Shown here in pieces: positions 25,529-34,211 of a stretch of 64,000 bases of DNA; within the stretch, counting starts at the first letter, position 1; every line of letters begins with the position of its first letter. The notes under the pieces are model-generated. The model was not told where the DNA came from and made no database searches. It worked only from the letters and a program-made list of their open reading frames with translations. Position numbers and translations under genes: made by a program. Source of the stretch: Neolewinella aurantiaca (GTDB lineage: Bacteria > Bacteroidota > Bacteroidia > Chitinophagales > Saprospiraceae); contig NZ_VOXD01000010.1 of assembly GCF_008014675.1 (NCBI RefSeq), positions 1 to 64,000 of the forward strand. Reading direction: 5' to 3'.

Positions 25529-26704
25529 ATGCGTTTAGCTTTACTCTTATTTTTTGTTTGCCTCACGATTGCGCTGACGGCGCAAACCTCGATCGACTTC
25601 ACCGGCTTTGACGGCTCCGGGATTTCGGCTCCCACTCCAAATGGGGAGGCTATTGTTGGCGGTCAACTCAATGGCGCGGTCTTTTCAGTTGATGGTTTTA
25701 GCGCTGCTGATGACTTAACTCGTGGCGAGTCTACCGGCGGAGAAACAACCGGTGGTGTATACGCTTTCGAGGTCGCTGCCGGCAACGTCGCCTTGGGTGT
25801 TCAGCCAGGGGGAAATGATTTTACCGATGGTTACTTTCAGCTTGAGCTCTACAACCAATCTGGTGCCGCAATTGCTCCTACGGACATGATAGACGTAAGC
25901 TACACCGTCTACAACTTCAACGACCAGAGTCGTGGCAACTCCTTCAATTTTGCCTATTCGACCGATGGCTCAGCCTTTACGGATGTGCCTGCACTCGACT
26001 ACACTTCTCCGGCTGCGGCCGATGCTACCCCAGCTTGGGTTGCAACCTCCCGCATGACTACAATTACAGGGATCAGCGTTCCCGCAGGTGCTCCGTTTTA
26101 CATTCGCTTTATCGGCGACGACGATACTGGCAGCGGCTCCCGTGACGAATTCGCTGTTGACGACATCACCGTCGACATCGTAAGTATCCTCCCCGTCACC
26201 CTCTCTACGCTCGCTGCTGAGCGCATGGGTAAAACCGCTATGGTAAAGTGGGCTACAGCTACTGAGTCTGGTAACAGCCACTTTGTTGTGGAGCGCAGCC
26301 TCGACGGCCGCACCTTCGCTGAGGTTGGCCGTGTGAACGGTGCCGGCGATAGCAACGGCACGATCAACTACGACTTCGTTGACCAGGCGCCGGCCATCGG
26401 CGCCAACTACTACCGTCTTCGTCAGGTAGACCTTACCGGTGCATCTGCGCTGTTCGGTCCTGTTCTCGTTTCTTTCGACGGAGAAGGCATCACTGCTTAC
26501 CCGAACCCCGTTAGCGATCGTCTCTTCGTGAGCGGAGCAAACGAAGCTACTCAGGTTAGCGTAATTGACCTCAACGGTCGCGTACTAAGCCGTACCGCTG
26601 TTTCCGGAAACGGTGTTGCTACCGATCGCCTTGCTCCCGGCACCTACCTCCTCCGGGTAGAGAACGCTGCAGGTACCGAAACCCTGAGGTTCGTGAAGCA
26701 GTAA
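25529..26704 (+). CDS. secreted protein with type A T9SS sorting domain
   Basis: 391-aa exported protein. Signal peptide residues 1-19 (LTIALTAQ), then a beta-rich domain of about 200 residues without recognisable family. Next comes a common Bacteroidota linker (ILPVTLSTLAAERMGKTAMV, followed by WATATESGNSHFVVERSLDG), and a C-terminal sorting domain: ITAYPNPVSDRLFVSG, VIDLNGRVL, LAPGTYLLRVENAAG. The last marks it for T9SS export and attachment. A terminator follows at 26738. Function unknown. Confidence 0.88.
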   Translation: MRLALLLFFVCLTIALTAQTSIDFTGFDGSGISAPTPNGEAIVGGQLNGAVFSVDGFSAADDLTRGESTGGETTGGVYAFEVAAGNVALGVQPGGNDFTDGYFQLELYNQSGAAIAPTDMIDVSYTVYNFNDQSRGNSFNFAYSTDGSAFTDVPALDYTSPAAADATPAWVATSRMTTITGISVPAGAPFYIRFIGDDDTGSGSRDEFAVDDITVDIVSILPVTLSTLAAERMGKTAMVKWATATESGNSHFVVERSLDGRTFAEVGRVNGAGDSNGTINYDFVDQAPAIGANYYRLRQVDLTGASALFGPVLVSFDGEGITAYPNPVSDRLFVSGANEATQVSVIDLNGRVLSRTAVSGNGVATDRLAPGTYLLRVENAAGTETLRFVKQ

Positions 26705-26737
26705 GCTTCGGACAAATAATTAAAATCACAGATTTCG

Positions 26738-26775
26738 AAAATCAGAGCCAGGCCCGTCCTGCGCTCTGATTTTTG
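26738..26775 (+). terminator. rho-independent terminator
   Basis: AAAATCAGAGC pairs with GCTCTGATTTT, followed by TG and a further T run. Ends the preceding T9SS gene. Confidence 0.85.
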
Positions 26776-26915
26776 TTTTCAGGAGGGGGCCGTTTTTGGG
26801 GTACGCGCGTGTTTGCCGTTAAAATCCTCTTATCATTTGCCCTCCGGGGCCTGGCTCAATGAACCTCAGCGCGTTGAATACCTTAATAACTGTTATAACG
26901 ATTTACGCTTAAGCC

Positions 26916-28415
26916 ATGACCAGACTCCTCCTTACATCCTTGCTCTTTTTAACCTTCCTTTGCACCAGCGTCCGCGCCCAGACAGAGCCCCGTACGCTTC
27001 CGGTGCGGGTAACCGATGCGCTGCGTTTTGGACAAACCGATGTTTTCGGGAGTGCACGTTTCTTCGGCACCGGCGGTTCAATGACCGCCATCGGGGTGGA
27101 TGGTTCAACGCTACATACCAACCCGGCGGGCATTGGCTGGAATCGTTTCAGTGCCGCCCAGATCACTCCCGGCTTCGCCCTCAATAACCTTACCGCACGC
27201 CTGCGCAATGGAACCGGCAACGAAGACACCGATGAAACCAAAGGTACCTTCGTTGTACCCAGCGCCAACATCGTATGGGCCAGCGACACCCGCTCTATCA
27301 ACTGGTCTACTTTTAACTTCGGCATCAGTTATACCCGCCTGGCTGACTTTAACGAAACCATCGAGTACTCTGGCCGTAGCGAGGGTGGCATCATCGATGC
27401 TATCGTTGAAGACCTGAATGACGGAATTTTTGACGATTTCCGCGCCGGACTTGCGGAACGAATTCCGGGTGTCATTCAGGAAGACGACCTTGGTTTTTTC
27501 TCCGACTTCGACCTTGAGAGCAGTCTTGGCGGGGAGGTCCGTCGGCAAGGAAGGGTTGAGCGTACGGGAAGCCTCAATGAGATAGCACTTGGCTTTGGCG
27601 GCAACTATATGGAAAAAGTGCTTTGGGGATTCACTATCGGCATTCCCGTGATTGATTTCACCGAAACCAAGATCTACGACGAAATAGACGATCAGGATGA
27701 AATCACTTTCTTCGACAATGCCGGCTTCGACGAACTGCTGGAGCTTTCGGGTTCCGGGGTCAACTTTAAACTCGGGGTAATCGGCCGTCCGACGGATAAT
27801 ATCCGCCTTAGTGCAGCCGTCCACTCCCCTACATTCTGGACCGTCGATGAAGTGTACGAAACAACTTTCGAGTACAATTACACAGACAATGGTGTAGGCC
27901 TGGGCGGTACTGAATTGAGCCCCCGCAGCGAATCGACTTACAATCTACGTACCCCCTGGAAATTCTATGTGGGTGGTGGTTACCTCTTCCGCGACAAGGG
28001 CTTCTTGTCTGTAGACCTCGACTACAGCAATCTTGCCGGCACCTCCTTCAGCTTCGATGATTTCGCTACGGTGGACGAGGCGTCTAACGCCGATGTAGAC
28101 CGCGAACTGAAAGGTATGCTCGGCGTACGGGTGGGCGGCGAGCTCAATCTCAAGCCCTTTCAGGTTCGTGCCGGTGTAGGTTACCGTCAGAACCCGGTTG
28201 TTAACCTTCGAAACGACGAAGACGAAGCTTTCCTTAGTCTATCCGGAGGCTTGGGCTACAGCTCCGGAAAATTTTTCATCGATGGAGCGCTGCGGCTCGA
28301 GGACGTTAATTCTTACTACTCGCCCTACAGTACTTTTGCTTTCGACGGCCAAGTCGTCGATACAAACCGCAGCAGAATTACCGGCCTCGTAACGGTTGGC
28401 TTCCGCGGATTTTAA
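26916..28415 (+). CDS. outer membrane beta-barrel protein, FadL/OmpP1-like
   Basis: 499-aa outer membrane protein. The signal peptide (LLFLTFLCTSVRAQ) is partly coded by a divergent copy of the dispersed word. The mature N terminus has RFFGTGGSMTAIGVDGSTLHTNPAGIGW, and the DxSTxxxNPAG pattern is characteristic of FadL/OmpP1/TodX transporters for hydrophobic compounds in this phylum. Alternating amphipathic strands and a terminal aromatic (VGFRGF) complete the barrel. Ligand unknown. Confidence 0.8.
   Translation: MTRLLLTSLLFLTFLCTSVRAQTEPRTLPVRVTDALRFGQTDVFGSARFFGTGGSMTAIGVDGSTLHTNPAGIGWNRFSAAQITPGFALNNLTARLRNGTGNEDTDETKGTFVVPSANIVWASDTRSINWSTFNFGISYTRLADFNETIEYSGRSEGGIIDAIVEDLNDGIFDDFRAGLAERIPGVIQEDDLGFFSDFDLESSLGGEVRRQGRVERTGSLNEIALGFGGNYMEKVLWGFTIGIPVIDFTETKIYDEIDDQDEITFFDNAGFDELLELSGSGVNFKLGVIGRPTDNIRLSAAVHSPTFWTVDEVYETTFEYNYTDNGVGLGGTELSPRSESTYNLRTPWKFYVGGGYLFRDKGFLSVDLDYSNLAGTSFSFDDFATVDEASNADVDRELKGMLGVRVGGELNLKPFQVRAGVGYRQNPVVNLRNDEDEAFLSLSGGLGYSSGKFFIDGALRLEDVNSYYSPYSTFAFDGQVVDTNRSRITGLVTVGFRGF
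26959..26978 (+). repeat. dispersed 20-mer copy 8 (diverged)
   Basis: TTTGCACCAGCGTCCGCGCC, read as CTSVRA at a signal-peptide cleavage site. Confidence 0.65.
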
Positions 28416-28471
28416 TTGACGGAGTGTTCCGTGTATTGGCCTGACGCGAACTACAGGCTATACCGCTGATT

Positions 28472-28542
28472 CCACAAAAAAAGCGTTCAGAATTCATGCT
28501 ACCGGAAATGGCTGCATGAATTCTGAACGCTTTTTTTTGTGG
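28472..28542. terminator. long bidirectional terminator hairpin
   Basis: A stem of about 28 bp (CCACA with an A run, then AGCGTTCAGAATTCATGC, mirrored on the other side with a T run) encloses a 14-base loop. It lies between two convergent outer membrane protein genes and carries A/T runs for both directions. The stem is unusually long and nearly perfect. Confidence 0.9.
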
Positions 28543-28605
28543 AGTGGCACTTCAGGATGAGAACCTGTAATGTGCCGTGTTCCTCAGGTCAGCTTGTCGG
28601 AGCGC

Positions 28606-29382
28606 TTAGAACATCACCCCCAGCGTAATTACGATAGAGTTTAACTTTCCTTTGGAGTCGTCCTCTCTGGCATCGCGACCTTCTCGTTTCAGTGTGGTTC
28701 CTTTGTCGGTAGTCAGGTCGGCAAAACCTGATTGAAAGGCAAGGCCACCGATGAGTGCCGTACTCTCCGAAACGCTGTACTCAACTCCGGCACCGATGCT
28801 CCAGCCCAGGTTGATTGCGTTAACTTCCTTACCGATGTCAAAACTTTCGTCTTCACTGATGAAGCCGGCGTTTTGTACACTACCCTGTGATTTTGTCACG
28901 AATCCGAGATGCAGCGCCGGGCGCACGTAGTAGCTCATGTAACCGAACTCCCGGGTACGCAGGGTGAGGCCGAGGGGGATTTCCACGAACTGCAGGTCGT
29001 ACTTGAAGCCGAGGCCTCCGGAGAGAGTATCAGGCAGTACACCAGCAGCGAGGGTATTGTCTAATGATTCTCTCCAGATGTCGGCCTGGGTAAACTGATC
29101 TTCGTAGAAAAGTGTGCCTCCGGCGTTAAAGTGGAAACCGATTCCGGTGTGAAAGCTGTAGTTCTCACGGAAGTAATACTCGCCAATCAGGCCGAGCTTA
29201 AGACCCAGGTTGGTTCCATCACGGTTGATCAGATTGTCGTCGGTGGTCATACCGCTGAAGGTAGGACTGGCCTGAATGCCGAATTTGAGATCTCCCGGGA
29301 ACTGTGCGAAAGCGACAGCCGGAAGCAGGAGGAGAGCCACCGCTAGCATAAACGGACGGTAGAAGGTGAAATTTTTGGTCAT
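28606..29382 (-). CDS. outer membrane beta-barrel protein, PorT-like
   Basis: 258-aa porin-type protein with a signal peptide (LLLLPAVAFAQ) and an eight-strand-like barrel: LKFGIQASPTFSGM, LGLKLGLIGEYYF, YSFHTGIGFHFN, ending SIVITLGVMF with terminal Phe. This is the PorT/outer-membrane-beta-barrel family widely seen in Bacteroidota. No precise role. Ends against the shared terminator. Confidence 0.8.
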   Translation of the reverse strand: MTKNFTFYRPFMLAVALLLLPAVAFAQFPGDLKFGIQASPTFSGMTTDDNLINRDGTNLGLKLGLIGEYYFRENYSFHTGIGFHFNAGGTLFYEDQFTQADIWRESLDNTLAAGVLPDTLSGGLGFKYDLQFVEIPLGLTLRTREFGYMSYYVRPALHLGFVTKSQGSVQNAGFISEDESFDIGKEVNAINLGWSIGAGVEYSVSESTALIGGLAFQSGFADLTTDKGTTLKREGRDAREDDSKGKLNSIVITLGVMF

Positions 29383-29443
29383 TGGAGTCGTTGGTTAATT
29401 GTCTTTTCTAAACAGACCGGCCAGGCCGGTGTTTGCCATTTCC

Positions 29444-30490
29444 ATGAAAGTGAACGTAAAATTAAGCCTCCTTAGCCTCTTATCACTATTAATCCTCTGG
29501 TCTTGTGGAGAAGATGAGCTCCCTCCGCCCGACATCAGCGGTTTGCAATCTCCCGTAACACTGGTTCGCTTCGACCGGGGGCTGATGGCTCTCGATACTG
29601 CCGACCTGGCCGCCGACCTGGCGGAACTAGAGGAAGAGTATCCGGATTTTACGGATACCTACCTGCGCTTTATTCTTCCAATCCGGCGGGGAGACTTCAG
29701 CCCTGAGGAACAAAACCTGATGCTGAAAGCCTTCCTGACCTTCCCGCTGATTACCGAAGTCGACTCCATCATTCAGCAGCGCTTCTCCGCCGAAACCCTC
29801 GAAGAACAACGGGCCGCTTTCGAGCAGGCCCTGCGGTATTATCGTTATTACCTTCCCGAAGCTGAGCGGCCAGATACCCTTTTGACGTTTTTCTCCCAGT
29901 TTGAAGTTGCTGCAGCACTGTACGGGGAAAACGACATCGCCGTCGGGTTGGAATTTTTCCTCGGGCCTGACTACAACTACCAACAGGTCGATCCGCGGGA
30001 AACCATTTTTTCAGCTTACCTCGCCCGCACCTACACCCCGGCGCATATGACGGCAAAACTGATGCGGACCCTCATTCAGGAAGAAGTTCCTTCGCCGCAC
30101 GGTGGCCGCCTGATCGATCACCTCGTCTACGAAGGCAAAAAGCTGTACCTGCTGGAAAAGGTCTTGCCCTACACTCCGGACAGCATAATTCACGAAGTCT
30201 CCGCCGAACAGATGGATTGGCTCATCAACAGTGAGATTGCTATTTACGCTCATCTCCAGAAGGAAAAGATGCTTTACAGCACCGATGCGACCATGATCAA
30301 AAAGATGACCCTGCCTGCTCCGTCCTCGCAGGGAATGCCCGCCGAATCTCCGGGCGGGGCCGTTAACTTCCTCGGAAAACGGATAGTAGAAGACTACGTG
30401 AAAGCAAACCCAAAAGTTACCATGCCGGAACTGCTGGCGCTTACCGACGGGCAAGCTATACTTTCTGGTGCGAGGTACAAACCCAAGTGA
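29444..30490 (+). CDS. gldB: gliding motility lipoprotein GldB-like
   Basis: 348-aa lipoprotein with signal LSLLSLLILWSCGED. The mature part begins VTLVRFDRGLMALDTADL and continues LAELEEEYPDFTDTYLRFIL, matching the GldB family (required for gliding and T9SS function in Flavobacterium). Family landmarks downstream include VGLEFFLGPDYNYQQVDPRE and LIDHLVYEGKKLYLLEKVLP. ATG 29444 gives a direct lipoprotein signal. The stop codon shares one base with the next start (TGATG), so the VOC gene is translationally coupled. Confidence 0.85.
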   Translation: MKVNVKLSLLSLLSLLILWSCGEDELPPPDISGLQSPVTLVRFDRGLMALDTADLAADLAELEEEYPDFTDTYLRFILPIRRGDFSPEEQNLMLKAFLTFPLITEVDSIIQQRFSAETLEEQRAAFEQALRYYRYYLPEAERPDTLLTFFSQFEVAAALYGENDIAVGLEFFLGPDYNYQQVDPRETIFSAYLARTYTPAHMTAKLMRTLIQEEVPSPHGGRLIDHLVYEGKKLYLLEKVLPYTPDSIIHEVSAEQMDWLINSEIAIYAHLQKEKMLYSTDATMIKKMTLPAPSSQGMPAESPGGAVNFLGKRIVEDYVKANPKVTMPELLALTDGQAILSGARYKPK

Positions 30491-31116
30491 TGCGCAAAAC
30501 AGACCATATCGTTTACACTGTCCCGGACCTCGACGCAGCGGTGACCAGATTAGAAACCCTTCTGGGGGTAAAGCCTCTTATTGGCGGCCGGCACGAAACC
30601 CAGGGAACCAAAAATGCGCTGGTTAATCTCAGCGACGGGGCTTACCTCGAAATTCTTGCCGCCGATGATACGAATACGGTCATTCCGCCACCCCGGTGGA
30701 TGGGCGTCGATGTGCTTTCCCGGCCGCGGGTAACCCGCTGGGCCATAAAATCCGACGATCTCCGGTCTGACGCAAAAATCCTTCTCGCCCACAATCCGGA
30801 GTTGGGAAAGATCAGCGCTGGCTCCCGCCAGCGCCCCGACGGCAGCACCCTGCGGTGGGAACTGGTATTGCCTGCTGCCCTGCCTGAAGTTGATGTAATC
30901 CCGTTTATGGTAGACTGGAGCACGTCCGACATTCATCCCCACGATGCCCTGCCCGACATGGGGTGCCGCATCGTCGAAGTTCAGCTTTACAGTCCGGAGC
31001 CGGAAAACGTTCAGCCCGTTTTGGAGCAACTTGGCGTTGAAGTAGTTGCTTTGCCCGCCAAAGAGACAATGATCAAAGTGGTTCTGAACACTCCTTCGGG
31101 TGAGGTCGTGCTATAG
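30490..31116 (+). CDS. VOC/glyoxalase-like domain protein
   Basis: 208-aa protein of the Glyoxalase_3 type: KTDHIVYTVPDLDAAVTRL at the start, GTKNALVNLSDGAYLEILA as the second strand-loop block, and a central RWELVLPAALPEVDVIPFM segment. VOC enzymes use a metal at such His/Glu sites, but no reaction can be assigned. The ATG overlaps the gldB stop codon. Confidence 0.8.
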   Translation: MRKTDHIVYTVPDLDAAVTRLETLLGVKPLIGGRHETQGTKNALVNLSDGAYLEILAADDTNTVIPPPRWMGVDVLSRPRVTRWAIKSDDLRSDAKILLAHNPELGKISAGSRQRPDGSTLRWELVLPAALPEVDVIPFMVDWSTSDIHPHDALPDMGCRIVEVQLYSPEPENVQPVLEQLGVEVVALPAKETMIKVVLNTPSGEVVL

Positions 31117-31200
31117 TGCTGTTTCGGTTCCGCATACCGGCCCGACTTTTTTCGGTAACCTTTCTCTCAGGTTGGCGTTACACCAGAAAACAGCCTCAAA

Positions 31201-31812
31201 ATGCATTTAAAGTTAGAAGACATCCTTGCTCAGGAATCTATGTACCGCCGCCATTTCATGAATTCTCTGCCGGGGCCGCGCGGCGTGCACCTCGTTGGTA
31301 CCAAAAGCTACCGGGGAACCGAGAACATCGGTGTCTTCAGTTCCTTTGTTCACATCAGCGCAAGTTCTCCCCCCCTGCTGGGCTTCATCATGCGTCCGCT
31401 GACCGTGCCGCGCGATACTTACCATAATATCAAGTCTGGCAAGTGGTTTACCATCAATACCCTTCACCCCGATTTTCTGAAACAGGCCCACCAGACAAGC
31501 GCCAATTACGCCCACGACGAATCTGAGTTTGCCGCTACCGGCCTGACGCCAGAGTACAGCGACGAGTGCAAAGCGCCTTACGTTGCGGAGAGCAAAATCC
31601 GGATTGGCCTTACCTTCGAGGAAGAGCACAAAATCAGCGGTATCGAAACCTACTTTATCGTGGGCCGGGTGAGGGAAATCTTTTTGCCGGACGAGGCCGT
31701 AGCCACCACCGGACACGTAAACCATGAACTCTTGCAGACGATGAGCGTGGCCGGGCTCGACAATTACCATCAGGTCGGTAAAAGTAAAAGGATGCCGTAC
31801 GCTCGCCCATAA
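31201..31812 (+). CDS. flavin reductase family protein
   Basis: 203-aa FMN-binding split-barrel protein similar to flavoredoxin. Typical features are an early GVHLVGTKSYRGTENIGVFS strand-loop and SPPLLGFIMRPLTVPRDTYHNI, including the FMN phosphate-binding stretch, then WFTINTLHPDFLKQAHQTSA. Cytoplasmic. Follows the VOC gene by 84 bases. Confidence 0.85.
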   Translation: MHLKLEDILAQESMYRRHFMNSLPGPRGVHLVGTKSYRGTENIGVFSSFVHISASSPPLLGFIMRPLTVPRDTYHNIKSGKWFTINTLHPDFLKQAHQTSANYAHDESEFAATGLTPEYSDECKAPYVAESKIRIGLTFEEEHKISGIETYFIVGRVREIFLPDEAVATTGHVNHELLQTMSVAGLDNYHQVGKSKRMPYARP

Positions 31813-31839
31813 TTCTCAAATTTTGCCTAGCTTGCCCTT

Positions 31840-33978
31840 GTGAGTCAGCTAAATAAACATGCGCCTGCCGCCTGGGGCACCGTACCAATGGTCCCCGTTG
31901 TGCTGGCGCTTATTGCTGGAATACTCACCGCCGACTGGCTAAACCAGCCGCTCACTCTGCCCTGGCTCATTATTGCCTCAACAACCTGCCTTGGCGGCCT
32001 GATCACCGTCATTCGTCGTTCTCCCACCCGGTGGTGGGCAGTGCTTGGCAGTGGATTGATCCTGCTTTCCGTATTCAGTTTCGGAGCATGGCGGTTCAAC
32101 ACCGGCTACCTTCCCGCTCAGGACAGTTTCTTTGCTCATCATCTCGAGCAGGGCGACTTTTTGTCCGGCAAAGTGGAAAATCTGAAGCCAGGCCGGAGCA
32201 GGATGCGGGCGGAAGTAAAGCTCAGCCATATTTTAAGGGACTCCGGCCGGCATGTTCCGGTGAGTGGGAAGTTACTGGTTTACCTCCCACCCGACGAACA
32301 GACCGCTCAGTTAAAGGCCGGCGATGAAATTGTACTCAACGCCGAGCCATCCGAGATTTCCGGGCCGCTCAATCCTGAAGTTTTCGACTTCCGGGCCTAC
32401 GCAGCCCGCCGGGGTATTCACCATCAGGTTTTTCTGCGTTCTGCCGCCGATTGGCGGGTAGCCAGACAGTCCGGAGGAGGCATCTACACCATAGCTCAGA
32501 ATTGGCGGAGGGCGTGGTTCAAAACCTTTCAGGACCATCTTACCGGAGACGAACTTGCCGTTGCCTCTGCCCTCGTCATTGGTCAGCGGGACCTGATTAT
32601 CGAAGAGGTAAAATCGGCCTATACCGATACCGGAGCAGTACACGTACTCGCGGTATCGGGGCTGCACGTGGGAATCATTTTCATGATCCTTACATTTTTT
32701 CTGGAACGGGTTCTGCGGCTCAACCGGACCAATTTCGGGCGCGTAGCCATCATCCTGATCAGCGTGGTTTGTATCTGGGCTTTTGCGCTCGTATCCGGGC
32801 TTAGTGCTTCGGTTCAGCGGGCTGCGATCATGTTTTCGTTGCTTGCCGTTGGCCGTATTGCTTTCCGCAAAATCCACGTATTCAATACGCTCTCGGTTGC
32901 GGCTCTGGTGATGCTTATCTACCAGCCCGTTCAACTTTTTCACGTCGGTTTTCAGTTGTCCTTCATGGCCATAATCGGGATCGTAGCCTTTACCAACTAC
33001 CTTGATCGACTTGTATACCTGCCCGGAATCGTGGCGCGTAAATCGTGGTCAGCTATTTCGGCATCGACCGGCGCGCAGTTGGGCACCCTACCTTTGTCGT
33101 TGCTCTACTTCAGGCAATTTCCGGCTTACTTCATGGTCAGCGGTACGCTTGTGATCGTTTTTGCTTTCGCAACGATGTTTTTAGGTCTGCTGCATGGTTT
33201 TGTGGCCGGTATGCTACAGATTCCGGTGCTTGCCGGTGGTACCGGCTTCTTGCTCTCCTTTGTGGTGGAGCTGCAAAACGCACTGATATTTTTCTTCCGT
33301 AAGCTTCCCGGCGCTCTCATAGAGCTGCGCTTCTTCGACGGTTTATCGAGCCTTTTGCTTGCCCTGAGTATTGCTTCCCTCGGGGCGTATCTCCGCTGGG
33401 GCAAGCTTTTCTTCCTGACTTCAAGCGGTGGTTTACTTGTTCTGATGCTCATTTGGGCGCAGACGCAGGTGCCGGGAACGGACGAAGGCAACGAGATGAC
33501 CGTATTCCACGTCTCCCGGGGTACCTTGATCGACTTCTCCTCCGGTAGTCGGGCGTGGTCGCTGGGGGAACAGCCTCAGGTTAAAGACCTCGACTTCAGT
33601 GCCGGGCCGTTGCGTAAGAGCCTCGGCTATACACCGGAAACGACCTTTGCGCTTGATCCCGCAACGGACACGCTGCTGCCCACAGGCATCCGCCTCCGTT
33701 ATCCCTGTTTTGACTTTGCCGACAGCCGTTGGCTCGTACTTGATGGCAAATCCGAGCGCCTCTCCGAGCCGGATTTATCCGGGTTCACGCACCTTCTGGT
33801 CATTAACGACCTGCGGACAAAGGACATGCCCGACCTGACCGCAAATCAGGACTTTCTCATCGTCCTCGACGGGAGCATCCCGTTTTATCGTTGGGAAGAA
33901 TGGCATGGCCGCGCAGCACAGTCTGGCTGGAAGCTGCACATAACCGGAGAGAAGGGTGCTTTTCGCCTTCCAGAATAG
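31840..33978 (+). CDS. comEC: ComEC/Rec2-family DNA uptake channel protein
   Basis: 712-aa inner membrane protein from GTG 31840. It has N-terminal helices and an OB-like DUF4131 region (residues about 100-190). The competence domain follows: ALVIGQRDLIIEEVKSAYTD, then TGAVHVLAVSGLHVGIIFMI, then VSGLSASVQRAAIMFSL, which are hallmark ComEC motifs for the channel carrying single-stranded DNA into the cytoplasm. The C-terminal metallo-beta-lactamase domain of longer ComEC proteins is absent, as is common in Bacteroidota. A copy of the dispersed 20-mer (33456-33475) lies after the last helix. Confidence 0.92.
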   Translation: MSQLNKHAPAAWGTVPMVPVVLALIAGILTADWLNQPLTLPWLIIASTTCLGGLITVIRRSPTRWWAVLGSGLILLSVFSFGAWRFNTGYLPAQDSFFAHHLEQGDFLSGKVENLKPGRSRMRAEVKLSHILRDSGRHVPVSGKLLVYLPPDEQTAQLKAGDEIVLNAEPSEISGPLNPEVFDFRAYAARRGIHHQVFLRSAADWRVARQSGGGIYTIAQNWRRAWFKTFQDHLTGDELAVASALVIGQRDLIIEEVKSAYTDTGAVHVLAVSGLHVGIIFMILTFFLERVLRLNRTNFGRVAIILISVVCIWAFALVSGLSASVQRAAIMFSLLAVGRIAFRKIHVFNTLSVAALVMLIYQPVQLFHVGFQLSFMAIIGIVAFTNYLDRLVYLPGIVARKSWSAISASTGAQLGTLPLSLLYFRQFPAYFMVSGTLVIVFAFATMFLGLLHGFVAGMLQIPVLAGGTGFLLSFVVELQNALIFFFRKLPGALIELRFFDGLSSLLLALSIASLGAYLRWGKLFFLTSSGGLLVLMLIWAQTQVPGTDEGNEMTVFHVSRGTLIDFSSGSRAWSLGEQPQVKDLDFSAGPLRKSLGYTPETTFALDPATDTLLPTGIRLRYPCFDFADSRWLVLDGKSERLSEPDLSGFTHLLVINDLRTKDMPDLTANQDFLIVLDGSIPFYRWEEWHGRAAQSGWKLHITGEKGAFRLPE
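33456..33475 (-). repeat. dispersed 20-mer copy 9
   Basis: CCGGCACCTGCGTCTGCGCC on the minus strand, inside comEC, where the gene reads WAQTQVPG. Confidence 0.65.
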
Positions 33979-34211
33979 TAGTAGTTTTCCAGGACAATCA
34001 TTTTTGCCGTTCACGGGCTTCCTTACGACGGGAAGCACTGTCCGGAACAGGGCAGCCTGAAGGCTGCCGAACAGTATGGTTCAGGGAGATTGCTCCAAAG
34101 ACAAATAATAAAAGGTATTTTGCAACGCACCTTCCTTTTAAAGGTACCTTAACCTCACCCTAAAGTGTTAATCCGTAACTTGCAGCGTCTAAGCCTTCTA
34201 CGTACCAAAAA